Below, piece after piece: positions 9,151-18,605 of a stretch of 64,000 bases of DNA. Below the pieces are notes generated by a model. That model saw only the letters and a list, made by a program, of their open reading frames with translations, was not told where the DNA came from and ran no database searches. This DNA comes from Pedobacter cryoconitis (GTDB lineage: Bacteria > Bacteroidota > Bacteroidia > Sphingobacteriales > Sphingobacteriaceae), in assembly GCF_001590605.1 (NCBI RefSeq), contig NZ_CP014504.1, positions 1,674,001-1,738,000 of the forward strand. Direction: 5' to 3'. A program made the position numbers and the translations under genes. Each line of letters starts with the position of its first letter. Position 1 is the first letter of the stretch.

Positions 9151-10299
9151 TTATAAATATAAAAAACAGGTAAAAGGCAGATACTTCTCGTCCATATGAG
9201 CGAGAAAAGCCAGACCTATTCCACTCAGGCCCGTCATAAAACCCAGATTGATCTCCGTACTGTCCTTGTAAAAAAATGCCTGATAACCCGCAAATCCATT
9301 CACTGATTTTGCATGTTTTAGCGTTTTATCAATAAAGTCATGATAAGCAGTTTGCAAAACAGGTGAATCACAAAGTAACAGTGCTTTTTTAAGTACTATG
9401 GCGATACCAGCACTACCATAGGATAAACTAGCATCATCTATGTAATTTTGAGGATCAGTTCTTTTAACTGTATTTTCCAATATTTCAATTCCTGTTTTTT
9501 CAAGCAGTTCATTTTTCAAATGAAGCCCTGCATTCAGTAGTGTATATCCAATAGAAAGGTCACCATAACACCATTCTACGGGAGTTTTTACGACTTCCTC
9601 ACCAATTTTTGTAGGAAAGTAAAAGTTGTATTCTTCAAAATTAAGTTTATGCTTCAGTAAAAAATCAATGCTATTCACGATTAACTTTTTAATGGTATCA
9701 TCGAACTTAAATTTGAGATCTGCTTTTAATAGAAACTGTATAATAGCACAGCTTCCATGTGTAATTCCAGTATAAATACCACCATTACTAAATTTTGGTG
9801 ATTTCCAAAATAAATGACCGTCTTTATCCTGAATTGAAATAAAGGATATTGCCTTAACTATCTTTAAGATCGCATCTCGTGAAACCTGCGTATCCCTATT
9901 GAGCAGATAATATCCCTGTGCCAGAAAACCGGTAAAAGGGTCAAAATCCTGGGCTTCAATATTTTTGTCAACAAAATCATCAGCTATTACATCCAGATCA
10001 TTCAGTAGCTCATCTGAGCTGATGTCCAATAGATCCTGATCTTTCATATAACTTAAAAAGATACCCAAATCAGCCATTTCCTTCCCTAATGTATCAGAAA
10101 CATATCCGCTATTGATGTCTTCCAGTATCTCTGAAACAATTTCTTCAGTTAAGTCATTGTATTGCCCCTCTCCAGAAAAGTCGCTATAAGAACTTAGGAA
10201 CAAGGCTGCTCCCAGTCTCCCGTCTTTCACAGAAATCCGAGGTAGCGAGCTGTAGTTTTCAGATAAAATCTTAGCAATTTCATTAATCTTATTCTTCAT
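9151..10299 (-). CDS. lanC: Lanthionine synthetase C-like protein with altered zinc site
   Basis: 382 residues with the LanC alpha-toroid pattern of Gly-containing helix pairs. LanC cyclases couple Cys to dehydrated residues using a zinc held by one His-Gly region and by WCYG and CHG motifs. Here THGSC (His181) and WCYG (Cys244) are present. The third motif reads SLSYGSAGIA, with Ser293-Tyr294 (TCC TAT, 9418-9423) in place of Cys-His. Each change is one base from the expected codon. The protein may be inactive as a cyclase, bind metal differently, or act as a scaffold for LanB. It is first in the lanC-lanB operon. Confidence 0.88.
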   Translation of the reverse strand: MKNKINEIAKILSENYSSLPRISVKDGRLGAALFLSSYSDFSGEGQYNDLTEEIVSEILEDINSGYVSDTLGKEMADLGIFLSYMKDQDLLDISSDELLNDLDVIADDFVDKNIEAQDFDPFTGFLAQGYYLLNRDTQVSRDAILKIVKAISFISIQDKDGHLFWKSPKFSNGGIYTGITHGSCAIIQFLLKADLKFKFDDTIKKLIVNSIDFLLKHKLNFEEYNFYFPTKIGEEVVKTPVEWCYGDLSIGYTLLNAGLHLKNELLEKTGIEILENTVKRTDPQNYIDDASLSYGSAGIAIVLKKALLLCDSPVLQTAYHDFIDKTLKHAKSVNGFAGYQAFFYKDSTEINLGFMTGLSGIGLAFLAHMDEKYLPFTCFLYL

Positions 10300-10401
10300 A
10301 ACTTAATTTGCATGAATAGTATTATGATGGTAAGATATAAATTTTTAAAAACATAAACTATAATGTTGACTAAGATAAAATCATGCTAATTAAAAATTAA
10401 T

Positions 10402-10433
10402 AAAAAAGGCTTTGCCGATCAACCAGCAAAGCC
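10402..10433 (-). terminator. Intrinsic terminator of the fasciclin gene
   Basis: Arms GGCTTTGC and GCAAAGCC (10408-10415 and 10426-10433) with a 10-base loop, followed on the minus strand by TTTTTT. It lies 30 bases past the gene stop and also separates it from lanC. Confidence 0.85.
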
Positions 10434-10462
10434 CCTAAAAAAATCAACTACCTATTATTAAA

Positions 10463-11080
10463 CTATTTTTTCGGCATTAATACCGCATCGATTACATGCG
10501 TTACCCCATTGCTTGAAACTGCATCTGTGATGGTAATTTTTGCATCATTCACATACCACTGACCATCTTTTTTAGAGAATTTAATTTTCTGTCCCTGAAC
10601 AGTAGTCAGTTCCAGGCCATCTTTTAAATCAGCAGCTTTATAATTTCCTGCGACAACATGATAAGTTAAAACACCAGCAAGATCTTTTTTCATTTCTGGT
10701 TTAAGCAATTTAGCTACAGTACCAGCAGGCAATTTATCAAAAGCCTCGTTTGTAGGTGCAAATACTGTAAAAGGGCCTTTTCCACTTAAAGTTTCTGCTA
10801 AACCAGCAGCTTTAACAGCAGCAACCAATGTAGTATGATCTTTAGATTCAACCGCATTTTCTACAATATTTTTTGAAGGAACCATTAAAGCACCACCTAC
10901 CATAACACCTTCCTGAGTACTCATTTTTGAAGTATCAGCCATGCTTGACATTTTACTGCTGGTATCTGTCATTGTAGTCGTTGAAGTATCAGTAGTACTA
11001 CCAGGTTTTGATGAGTTACAAGCTGAAGCCAAAGAAAGAAATGCAAGAGCCATTGCAACCGTAAAAATTTGCTTTTTCAT
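10463..11080 (-). CDS. Fasciclin (FAS1)-domain lipoprotein
   Basis: 205 residues. A lipoprotein signal peptide ends at LASAC (Cys21). A Ser/Thr/Met-rich linker follows to about residue 65, then a single FAS1 domain with the family motifs GPFTVFAPTNEAF and a later H-V-V-A-G-N-Y stretch, ending in NGVTHVIDAVLMP. FAS1 domains mediate adhesion at the cell surface or in the periplasm. It is a single-gene unit with its own terminator. Confidence 0.92.
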   Translation of the reverse strand: MKKQIFTVAMALAFLSLASACNSSKPGSTTDTSTTTMTDTSSKMSSMADTSKMSTQEGVMVGGALMVPSKNIVENAVESKDHTTLVAAVKAAGLAETLSGKGPFTVFAPTNEAFDKLPAGTVAKLLKPEMKKDLAGVLTYHVVAGNYKAADLKDGLELTTVQGQKIKFSKKDGQWYVNDAKITITDAVSSNGVTHVIDAVLMPKK

Positions 11081-11240
11081 AAAGTTTAATTTTGTTTTGT
11101 CCGTTTTGTAGACTGATATACGGGATCAATAGCCTCCCGGTTTTTTATAAGCAGATTATTCTCTGAGAACTGTAAAATTTAGCATATTAATTTCTACAGG
11201 TTCTACAAGATCCCAATAATCTTTCTGATATTTAAAGCTC

Positions 11241-11726
11241 ATGATAGTATCAGAAAGAACACTAAAATGGGGACTGTGCTTTTATCCCCCGCTTCTCTTC
11301 CAGCGTATTTGGGTTAAGAAATTCCATCCAGGGTTCAGGGGAGCTGATATTAAAATCTATAAAAGCCTTTTCAATAAAAACTATAACGGTTCCATATTTG
11401 GCGGAACTATTTATGCCGCTACAGACCCATTTTATGCATTATTATTTGATCAGCTTTTACAGCGCCAGGGATTTAAAGTCAGAGTATGGCTCAAAAGTGC
11501 AAGCATACAATACCTGAAACCTGGTAGATCAGCCCTTTTTTTTACTATTATTATTACTGATGAGATGCTGAATGATGCTATTGAAGCGTTAAATACCAGT
11601 GGCAAATTTGTTAAAGCTTACCCCATGGAAATTAAAAACAGCGCTGGTGAAGTTTGTGCCACAGTGATGAACGAGGTATATGTCAGAAACCTGCACAGTG
11701 GCGAAAATGGCCCGGTAGCTTATTAA
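11241..11726 (+). CDS. DUF4442 family protein (hotdog-fold, thioesterase-like)
   Basis: 161 residues with the features of the DUF4442 group: an N-terminal basic helix (NPPLLFQ-like PPLLFQRIWVKKF) followed by GSIFGGTIYAATDPFYALL, which resembles the hotdog helix of PaaI-type thioesterases. Substrate unknown; presumably cytoplasmic acyl-thioester chemistry. It is followed 28 bases later by the AlbA_2 gene on the same strand and may be co-transcribed. Confidence 0.75.
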   Translation: MIVSERTLKWGLCFYPPLLFQRIWVKKFHPGFRGADIKIYKSLFNKNYNGSIFGGTIYAATDPFYALLFDQLLQRQGFKVRVWLKSASIQYLKPGRSALFFTIIITDEMLNDAIEALNTSGKFVKAYPMEIKNSAGEVCATVMNEVYVRNLHSGENGPVAY

Positions 11727-11754
11727 ATAGAAATGTCCGTTAAAACCTCTAAAA

Positions 11755-12387
11755 ATGAATATCAGGAAACTTATTTTGCAAGGAGAAGGAACTACACTGG
11801 ATTTTAAAAAGACAATTAATAACTATGAAAAGATTGCAAAAAGCCTGGTAGCCTTTGCCAATAACAAAGGAGGACAATTATTGATCGGTGTAGCCGATGA
11901 CGGCACGATCAAAGGCGTTAAATCTGAAGAAGAAGAGAAATACATGATTACCAGATCTGCGCATCAATTCTGCAAGCCAGCGATTGAACCGGAATTTGAA
12001 GAAATATACATTGATAGTAAACTCGTACTGGTCGCGAAAATTCCGCAAAGTGACACCAAACCGCACTATGCACTGGACGAAAACAAAAAATGGTGGGTTT
12101 ATTTCCGGGTCAATGACAAGAGTATTCTGGCCAGTAAGATCATCGTTGATGTACTGAAAAAAGAAAATACCCACAGCGGACAATTGATCACCTACACCGA
12201 ACAGGAACAAAAGTTATTAAAGTATCTTGACCAGGAAGGGCGTATTACCTTAAAACAATTTAGTAAACTTACTAAAATCTCTAATCAGAAAGCGCAGAGG
12301 ATATTGGTCAGCTTCATTCTTGCTGACCTGATTCAGCCCCATTCTTCCGAAAAAGAGGAATATTTTACCATGACAACGCCGAAATAG
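11755..12387 (+). CDS. AlbA_2/Schlafen-type putative DNA-binding protein
   Basis: 210 residues. The N-terminal ~130 residues match the AlbA_2 domain: GEGTTLDFKK, then KSLVAFANNKGGQLLIGV with DDGTIKGV. The C-terminal ~60 residues (EQEQKLLKYLDQEGRITLKQ and onward) form a predicted winged helix. Proteins of this kind are annotated as ATP-binding or nucleic-acid-binding regulators; the true target is unknown. It is sandwiched between DUF4442 and a MATE exporter on the same strand. Confidence 0.8.
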   Translation: MNIRKLILQGEGTTLDFKKTINNYEKIAKSLVAFANNKGGQLLIGVADDGTIKGVKSEEEEKYMITRSAHQFCKPAIEPEFEEIYIDSKLVLVAKIPQSDTKPHYALDENKKWWVYFRVNDKSILASKIIVDVLKKENTHSGQLITYTEQEQKLLKYLDQEGRITLKQFSKLTKISNQKAQRILVSFILADLIQPHSSEKEEYFTMTTPK

Positions 12388-12390
12388 CCG

Positions 12391-12398
12391 TACCTTTG
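12391..12398 (+). promoter_or_regulatory. Candidate -7 element for the MATE gene (TACCTTTG)
   Basis: Exact TAnnTTTG 20 bases before the MATE ATG; a short leader of about 12 bases would result. No TTG is seen at the -33 position. Confidence 0.4.
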
Positions 12399-12417
12399 AC
12401 GGTTCAATTCAATCGTT

Positions 12418-13782
12418 ATGTTCAGTTCCTTTTACGCAAAATACAAGCCTTATTATTCAGATAACCTCAGACTGGCCATGCCTATTGTGGTATCCCAGCT
12501 GGGCCACACCGTTGTGCACCTTGCCGACAGTGTGATTGTAGGACATTTTGCAGGAACAATTCAATTGGCTGCGGTTTCTCTGGTGAATAGTTTATTCATG
12601 CTGATCCTGGTTTTAGGAATGGGTATCTCCTATGGACTAACTCCGCTTATTGCGCAGGAGAACGGACGTAAAAACTATAAAGAATGCGGAAGGTTATTAT
12701 CAAATAGCCTGTTGATTAATATCATGATAGGGATTTTCCTGTATCTCTTGGTACACTTTGGAACCTTATTGGTTATTGATAATCTCGGACAATCTCCAGA
12801 AGTTGTTGCCTATGCAAAACCTTACCTTGGATACCTGAGTTTTTCTATCATTCCACTAATGATTTTTCAAACTTTCAAGCAATTTGCCGAAGGATTGGGT
12901 TTTACCAAACAAGCGATGTTTATTTCTATCTGGGGAAATATTATCAATGTTATCCTGGGAATAATCCTGGTTAAAGGGATGTTTGGCATCGCTCCTATGG
13001 GCGTTAAAGGTGTTGGTATCAGTACGCTGGTAGACAGGATATTAATGGCTACGGTGATGTGCATTTACGTTTTTAACTCCAAAAACTTCAAAATATATCT
13101 GCAAAACTTTAAACTCACCCTGATCGACAAAATAAGAAGTCTCAAAATCTTAAAAATAGGTGCTCCGGTTGCTTTACAATATTCTTTTGAGATCAGTGCA
13201 TTCAGTGGAGCTGCAATCCTGATTGGTACCATTGGTGCTGTGGAACAAGCAGCACACCAGGTAGCTATTAACCTGGCTTCTGTAACTTATATGCTGGCAA
13301 GTGGAATTGCATCAGCAGCGACCATTAAAACTGGTAATAACCTGGGTAAAAACAACTTCCTTGATTTGAGAAGGTCGGCCATAGCAAGTTACCATACTGT
13401 GGCTGTTTTTATGAGTATTACCGCTGTTGCATTTGTTTGTGCGAATCATCTGTTACCTTATATCTATACAGAGGACACTGCAGTAATTAATATTGCAGCC
13501 CAATTGTTGATTATTGCTGGTTTCTTCCAGTTATTTGATGGTACACAAGTCGTAGGATTAGGTGTTTTAAGAGGTTTGGGTGATGTAAATATCCCTACAG
13601 TGATCACTTTTGTAGCTTACTGGGTGATTGGTATCCCACTAGGTTATCTTTTAGGTATCACATTAGAGATGGGGGTCAACGGAATCTGGTACGGTCTTAC
13701 TTTTGGATTACTTACCGCCTCTGTGATGCTGTTTTTCAGATTTCAGAAAAGGACAAGAATGCTGGTTGCTGTTCCTGCATAA
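12418..13782 (+). CDS. MATE family efflux transporter
   Basis: 454 residues, about 12 hydrophobic segments, the normal MATE size. MATE proteins export cationic drugs and metabolites in exchange for Na+ or H+ across the inner membrane. The N-terminus LAMPIVVSQLGHTVVHLADS and the inner repeat beginning LKILKIGAPVALQYSFEIS (near residue 244) are the two halves of the internal duplication. The substrate cannot be told. It probably has its own promoter, with a cation diffusion facilitator gene downstream. Confidence 0.93.
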   Translation: MFSSFYAKYKPYYSDNLRLAMPIVVSQLGHTVVHLADSVIVGHFAGTIQLAAVSLVNSLFMLILVLGMGISYGLTPLIAQENGRKNYKECGRLLSNSLLINIMIGIFLYLLVHFGTLLVIDNLGQSPEVVAYAKPYLGYLSFSIIPLMIFQTFKQFAEGLGFTKQAMFISIWGNIINVILGIILVKGMFGIAPMGVKGVGISTLVDRILMATVMCIYVFNSKNFKIYLQNFKLTLIDKIRSLKILKIGAPVALQYSFEISAFSGAAILIGTIGAVEQAAHQVAINLASVTYMLASGIASAATIKTGNNLGKNNFLDLRRSAIASYHTVAVFMSITAVAFVCANHLLPYIYTEDTAVINIAAQLLIIAGFFQLFDGTQVVGLGVLRGLGDVNIPTVITFVAYWVIGIPLGYLLGITLEMGVNGIWYGLTFGLLTASVMLFFRFQKRTRMLVAVPA

Positions 13783-13818
13783 AAAATACAAAAGCCCGTT
13801 TTAAAACATTTTGGCCTT

Positions 13819-13826
13819 TACTTTTG
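13819..13826 (+). promoter_or_regulatory. Candidate -7 element for the CDF gene (TACTTTTG)
   Basis: Exact TAnnTTTG 55 bases before the ATG at 13881. No clear -33 TTG. Confidence 0.35.
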
Positions 13827-13880
13827 TACAGTAAGGGAAAGTCTTTTTAAGATTCTTATTTTCTTGCGTATTTCACACTT

Positions 13881-14798
13881 ATGGCTAATCAAAAAGCATC
13901 CATTTACAGCGCGCTGGCAGCGAACCTGCTTATTGCCATTACCAAATTTATAGCAGGTGCATTCAGCAACAGTGCTTCTATGATTTCCGAAGGGATACAT
14001 TCTGTAGTCGATACTGTTAACCAGCTTTTACTGCTTTTCGGATTACAAAGAAGCAAGAAACCTGCGGATGCACTCCGTCCCTTCGGTTATGGAAAAGAGC
14101 TTTACTTCTATTCCTTTATCGTTTCCATCCTGATTTTTGGTCTGGGTGGAGGAATTTCTATTTACCAGGGGATCATTCATATCTCAAACCCAGAGCCTCT
14201 TGGAGATCCAACCTGGAATTATGTGGTACTTGCGTTATCTGTTGTCTTTGAAGGCACTTCCCTGATTATAGCTGCTAAAGCTTTCAATAAAGTCAGAGGT
14301 CATGAAACCTGGTGGAACGCGATTGTAAAAAGTAAGGATCCTTCCAGCTTCTTAGTGCTTTTTGAAGATGGTGCAGCTGTTTTAGGATTATCAATTGTAA
14401 TGATCTGTATGGTCATCGGTCACCAGTTTCATATTCCACAACTGGACGGTGTAGCCTCCTTATTAGTCGGGCTGTTGTTAGTCGGGGTTTCTTTGATCCT
14501 GGCCAGAGAAAGCCGGAGCTTATTGATGGGCGAAGGAATCTCTGCAATATCAAGACAAAAAATCGTGGAGAAAACTGAAGCAGTTCCGGGAGTTGTCAAA
14601 GTTTTAACCGTTGTATCCACTTACCAGTCACCAGAGGAAGTGTTGTTAATGCTGATCGCAACTTTCAAAGAAGACCTGAATACCCACCAAATCAATGAAG
14701 CTATTGACGCTATTCAGGCTGGGATCAGAAGAGAATTCCCATTAATCCGTTACATTATTGTACAGCCAGAAGAGTTTACAAAGCAGTTTAAGTTTTAA
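13881..14798 (+). CDS. Cation diffusion facilitator family transporter
   Basis: 305 residues with about six membrane segments and a C-terminal cytoplasmic domain. CDF proteins export divalent metals such as Zn2+, Mn2+, Fe2+ or Co2+ by proton antiport. The metal-site signature SEGIHSVVDTVNQ lies in TM2 (residues ~35-47), and FEDGAAVLG and LDGVASLLVG supply the TM5 and later acidic positions. The long TM4-TM5 loop ending KSKDPSSFLVLFEDG is typical of one CDF branch. The metal specificity is not predictable by eye. Confidence 0.92.
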   Translation: MANQKASIYSALAANLLIAITKFIAGAFSNSASMISEGIHSVVDTVNQLLLLFGLQRSKKPADALRPFGYGKELYFYSFIVSILIFGLGGGISIYQGIIHISNPEPLGDPTWNYVVLALSVVFEGTSLIIAAKAFNKVRGHETWWNAIVKSKDPSSFLVLFEDGAAVLGLSIVMICMVIGHQFHIPQLDGVASLLVGLLLVGVSLILARESRSLLMGEGISAISRQKIVEKTEAVPGVVKVLTVVSTYQSPEEVLLMLIATFKEDLNTHQINEAIDAIQAGIRREFPLIRYIIVQPEEFTKQFKF

Positions 14799-14860
14799 AA
14801 ACTGGTTGCTTATTCCTGAAACATGCCTATAAACTGATAGTGTTCTGTAGGTATTATCCA

Positions 14861-14940
14861 TGTTATCAGTTAGTGATAACATTTAATTTATAGTCGATTA
14901 TTGTTTTAATGAAGCATTATTATGCATTATTAAAACAATA
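14861..14940. terminator. Two hairpins between convergent genes
   Basis: First, TGTTATCA-N5-TGATAACA (14861-14881). Second, arms TATTGTTTTAAT and ATTAAAACAATA (14899-14910 and 14929-14940) around an inner GCAT/ATGC stem. They lie between the converging CDF and TPR genes and can serve both directions. Confidence 0.55.
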
Positions 14941-14959
14941 ATTGATTTAAACTGGCTAC

Positions 14960-17224
14960 TTAGGATTTAAAAAAAGAAAACAATCCTTTTTTCCACTCCT
15001 TCCTCCTTTTCAGTGCTTCTTCGTTAGCCGGATAAGCTTCCAGGATATTCTTTATATTTTCCAAAGCTTCACCTTTAGAACCCGTTTTATATAAAGCATC
15101 TGCATATTGTAATTTTACCTTTAAAAGTTCGTCATCCCAGGCCCATTCATTCCTGATATAACATAATATGCCCTGATAAGCACTCTCCTTACAATTATCC
15201 CACTTATTCAAGATGAAATAACAATCAGCAAGATGCAGATAAGCTCTGCTCAATTCGTACTCATTATCTGGGTAAACTATTTTTAAAGGTGCAATTAAAG
15301 CTTTCAGATCTTCAATTGCTTTTTCGTAATTGCCAAGGTTCATATAAGATAATCCGCGCATATAATGAATTTTGCAACGTGAAGTATCTTGTATTGCCTC
15401 TTTCTTGACAGATTGATAGTTATCTGCACAAGCAATACACTGGCTATAATCTTTGATGATATAATATTCCTGCATCAGCATAAACCAGGCAGAATTATCA
15501 TCGGGGTTTTTAACCAGCTCATTTTGCCACGCTTTAATCGCATCTTCAGGGCTTCCTTTACTCAGCAAATCATGGCGGACATTTTGAATGATAATATATT
15601 GTTCGCTTAGCTCAAACAATTGAGCTTCTGTGAGCTCTTTCTTATTAATTTCCAAAAAAGAGTCATATTCCTCGGTTATGGAGTCCAGGATCTCATAAGT
15701 TTGCTCATTACGGCCCAGTTTATAAGTCATATCCAGAATCTCAGCTTTGATTCTCAGATAAGCTGAAAAAGACAGGTAATCACTACTATAAGTTGCGGCC
15801 ACCTCGTATATCTCTATCGCCTGCTCATATTTTTCCAACCCCTTAAGCGCTGTTCCCCAGCTATTCAACTGCTCCCAAAAAGGAGAAAGAGAATAACCAA
15901 TAGCGTGAACTTCAGCAGCTTTTTCGAAAGCGCCGATTTCAGAAAGAGCTATTCCGTAATTATTACAGCACATTGCAAAAGTATGAACCTCGTTTGCTAA
16001 ACTTTCGCCAGTGTTATTATAGAAATATTCATAAAAGCCTTGATAAGAAATCTCATAAAACTTGACTTTGATTTCCTGTAATTCCTCTGAAAGTCCTTCA
16101 GTCCAGATATTTGGGATAGACTCATAATAAAAATCGCAGCCTGCAGCATAATAAGCTTCAGGAGAATCTGCTGGCAAAGATTCGATGTCTGGTAGTTGCC
16201 CCATAATGCGGCAATTGGCATCAATATAACGACGAAGGCCTCGCGCCAGGCCTCCAATCTCTAAACTCTTTTTCAAATAAGGAAGCGCTTCTTCATACTT
16301 CTTTTCATCAAATAAAAATGTACCTGCAAAATGATATGGAATATCCCAATCAGGATAAACTTTCATATAACTAAGAGAAAGACTTAATATTTCAATCGGG
16401 TCTGCCTTTAAATGTTCAGAAAATCTTCTTAAAGCCAATATTAAACTATATACCAATAGCTTATTCAGTTTGCTTTTTGCGCTCAAGTCGTTAATCCTGT
16501 GGTAAAGGTCAATCAGCTCTTGGTTAGGCTGCTCATCGCTATAAGTAAAGGCCATAAAAGCTGCTTCTCCAGCCAGTTCTAATCGCTGGTAATCTAAGGC
16601 AAGTAAAGCAACTGCATTATGTGTCAGATAATTTTGATGAGGATACGCCTTACCTTCTCTGAAGGTCTGAAACACTTGTAGCGCATCTTCTTTATGCCAC
16701 AGATAAATATTCGTCTTTTCCAGATAAAGCAGGCCTAATTCCTGATCAAGGATACTTCTATTGTTAGGATACAGTGCTTTATAATGTGCAATCATTAAAT
16801 CTATATCTTCCAATACAAGCTCCATATTTCCCAGGATAAAATTAACCTGACGGCGATAACCGATCGCTTTTAACCTGGTATCTTCGTTCTCTGAAAAAAC
16901 AAGGATATCACAATAAACCTGTGCTTCTGGTAAGTTATCCTGTGTTACAAAGATATTGATATAAGCAGCATATAACATTGCTTCCTCATGCGTAGGCTGA
17001 AGTTTTAAAACGTATTCAAAACTATGATATGCAGTTATATATAAGGATATATCGTTTGTATCTGGATCAAAAGTCTGACTAGCTGATTGATATTCGCATC
17101 TGGCTTTGAGCAGCAGCCCTTCAATGCTATCAGGATTCACCAGGAGAAAAGGATTCAAAGATTCAAGGCATTTTGAAAATTCACCTTGATTATAAAGGGA
17201 TTGTAAGTCTTGTATGGTTGTCAT
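14960..17224 (-). CDS. Large cytoplasmic TPR protein
   Basis: 754 residues without a signal peptide. It is made of helical repeats of TPR type throughout, for example around residues 300-330 (KYEEALPYLKKSLEIGG), 465-490, 590-620 and 640-670 (NYEKAIEDLKALI). It likely acts as a soluble protein-interaction scaffold. There is no catalytic motif, and the two ends are TPR-like as well. It is not clustered with a recognisable partner; a GNAT gene lies upstream on the same strand but is separated by 195 bases and a possible promoter. Confidence 0.85.
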   Translation of the reverse strand: MTTIQDLQSLYNQGEFSKCLESLNPFLLVNPDSIEGLLLKARCEYQSASQTFDPDTNDISLYITAYHSFEYVLKLQPTHEEAMLYAAYINIFVTQDNLPEAQVYCDILVFSENEDTRLKAIGYRRQVNFILGNMELVLEDIDLMIAHYKALYPNNRSILDQELGLLYLEKTNIYLWHKEDALQVFQTFREGKAYPHQNYLTHNAVALLALDYQRLELAGEAAFMAFTYSDEQPNQELIDLYHRINDLSAKSKLNKLLVYSLILALRRFSEHLKADPIEILSLSLSYMKVYPDWDIPYHFAGTFLFDEKKYEEALPYLKKSLEIGGLARGLRRYIDANCRIMGQLPDIESLPADSPEAYYAAGCDFYYESIPNIWTEGLSEELQEIKVKFYEISYQGFYEYFYNNTGESLANEVHTFAMCCNNYGIALSEIGAFEKAAEVHAIGYSLSPFWEQLNSWGTALKGLEKYEQAIEIYEVAATYSSDYLSFSAYLRIKAEILDMTYKLGRNEQTYEILDSITEEYDSFLEINKKELTEAQLFELSEQYIIIQNVRHDLLSKGSPEDAIKAWQNELVKNPDDNSAWFMLMQEYYIIKDYSQCIACADNYQSVKKEAIQDTSRCKIHYMRGLSYMNLGNYEKAIEDLKALIAPLKIVYPDNEYELSRAYLHLADCYFILNKWDNCKESAYQGILCYIRNEWAWDDELLKVKLQYADALYKTGSKGEALENIKNILEAYPANEEALKRRKEWKKGLFSFFKS

Positions 17225-17286
17225 ATGTAATTTATCCTATGCACTGCGCTATGTTGAATGGCTAACATAATAGCTCAATTTAGCGG

Positions 17287-17294
17287 CAAATATA
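17287..17294 (-). promoter_or_regulatory. Candidate -7 element for the large TPR gene (TATATTTG)
   Basis: Exact TAnnTTTG on the minus strand, 63 bases upstream of the ATG at 17224. No obvious -33 TTG. The rest of 17225-17419 shows no gene. Confidence 0.35.
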
Positions 17295-17419
17295 AGATTA
17301 CACGAAATAAAGAGACTTGTTTAGCTTAATTTTTTTTAAAAACACAAAAGCACGGGCACCACTTTACGCTGAAAAAATATATCAGACAAGACTTTAGCGT
17401 ATCCGGATAAGACCAAAAA

Positions 17420-17944
17420 CTAAAAATTGATTTTCTTTTCCATTTCAATCAGGATGATTTCTTTTAATGGTTTGCCGTATTTATGATATTCTACAGGAAA
17501 TGGGAATTTTCTGCCAGTAGTGACATATCCCCTCCTTTGATACCACGCAATAAGTTCTGTTCTGTCTTCAATCACGGTTATATTGATTTTATTGCAATTG
17601 AGTTGTCTGGCATGTTCTTCAGCACCATGTAAAAGCAATCTTCCTATACCCCCATCCTGAAATTCGGGATTAACTGCAAGCATGCCTAAATAGAGATGCT
17701 CTTCTTTTTGCTCCAGGTAAACGCAACCAATTAGCTGATTGGCAGGGTTGGTAAACTTTAAAACAGAAATGGATGGATTTGTAAGGTAGTCCGTTAGTAT
17801 TTCTTCATCTATACGGATCTCCCCTGCTAATAAAAGAATTTCGGATGTCCATCCTTTAGTAGAGGTTTCACCACGATAAGTAGTATTGACTAAGTTTAAT
17901 AACGCTGATAAATCAGAAATTGAAGCTTTTGAAATTGACATCAT
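17420..17944 (-). CDS. GNAT family N-acetyltransferase
   Basis: 174 residues. The acetyl-CoA-binding motif A appears as LGMLAVNPEFQDGGIGRLLL (residues ~88-107), followed by A-E-E-H-A-R and a NCNKINITVIE strand. The end (WYQRRGYVTTGRKFPF) is the usual C-terminal part. It transfers acetyl from acetyl-CoA to an unknown amine in the cytoplasm. The start may be the second Met (17941). Confidence 0.9.
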   Translation of the reverse strand: MMSISKASISDLSALLNLVNTTYRGETSTKGWTSEILLLAGEIRIDEEILTDYLTNPSISVLKFTNPANQLIGCVYLEQKEEHLYLGMLAVNPEFQDGGIGRLLLHGAEEHARQLNCNKINITVIEDRTELIAWYQRRGYVTTGRKFPFPVEYHKYGKPLKEIILIEMEKKINF

Positions 17945-18075
17945 GTAAAAAAACGAAGATAGCAGAAATATGATAAGTTTTTATTGAACAAATAAATGTG
18001 TCAATCTTCTTAATGGGGTTGTTAATTTATAGTTATATTGATTATATCATTTTATTAACCTAAACTAATTTACCA

Positions 18076-18447
18076 ATGAAAAAATTAATCATCTTATTGA
18101 GCATGATCATGCTATTTCTACAGTTTACTCCCTTTTCGCAAGCTGTAGCTAAAGAAAAACCCGCTGTTAAAAAAGACTTCCGGATTCTGAAAGCCATTCT
18201 TTGTAATTATCGTCTTACTCCGGGTGGCCCGGGAATCGCTGCTCCATTTGCTACCTTAATCAATGTAACTACTGGAGAAACGACGACTACTGATGCCACG
18301 GGACATGGAGGTTTAAGGCTAAAACTCATGGATACCATTGTTGCAAAAGTCAATATTCCTGGCCAGGGGTGGTTTTCTACAACCAGATTATACCGGCTTG
18401 AACAATTAGGATTGACTTTGCTCCCTGATCCAAATATCACTGATTAA
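18076..18447 (+). CDS. Small exported protein of unknown function
   Basis: 123 residues with a signal peptide (MKKLIILLSMIMLFLQFTPF, cleavage near SQAVA). The mature part has a Gly-Pro turn (TPGGPGIAAP) and a segment TTGETTTTDATGHGGLRL, reminiscent of the carboxypeptidase-regulatory-like beta-sandwich in which D-A-T-G is a turn. That reading is weak. It is a single-gene unit with a strong terminator. Confidence 0.65.
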   Translation: MKKLIILLSMIMLFLQFTPFSQAVAKEKPAVKKDFRILKAILCNYRLTPGGPGIAAPFATLINVTTGETTTTDATGHGGLRLKLMDTIVAKVNIPGQGWFSTTRLYRLEQLGLTLLPDPNITD

Positions 18448-18460
18448 AAATATATTATTT

Positions 18461-18488
18461 AATAAAGCCGTCTTCAGGCGGCTTTATT
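18461..18488 (+). terminator. Intrinsic terminator
   Basis: Arms AATAAAGCCG and CGGCTTTATT with an 8-base loop, 13 bases after the small exported protein stop. Confidence 0.85.
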
Positions 18489-18605
18489 GACTTTAATAAT
18501 AAAATACAATAAATCGGCTTGAAATTAAAACCATTTGTTTGGTTATGGGTTATAGCGCCAATCTAGTTGGCTCCATATGAAATTTAACAACACTACTTAC
18601 CAGAT

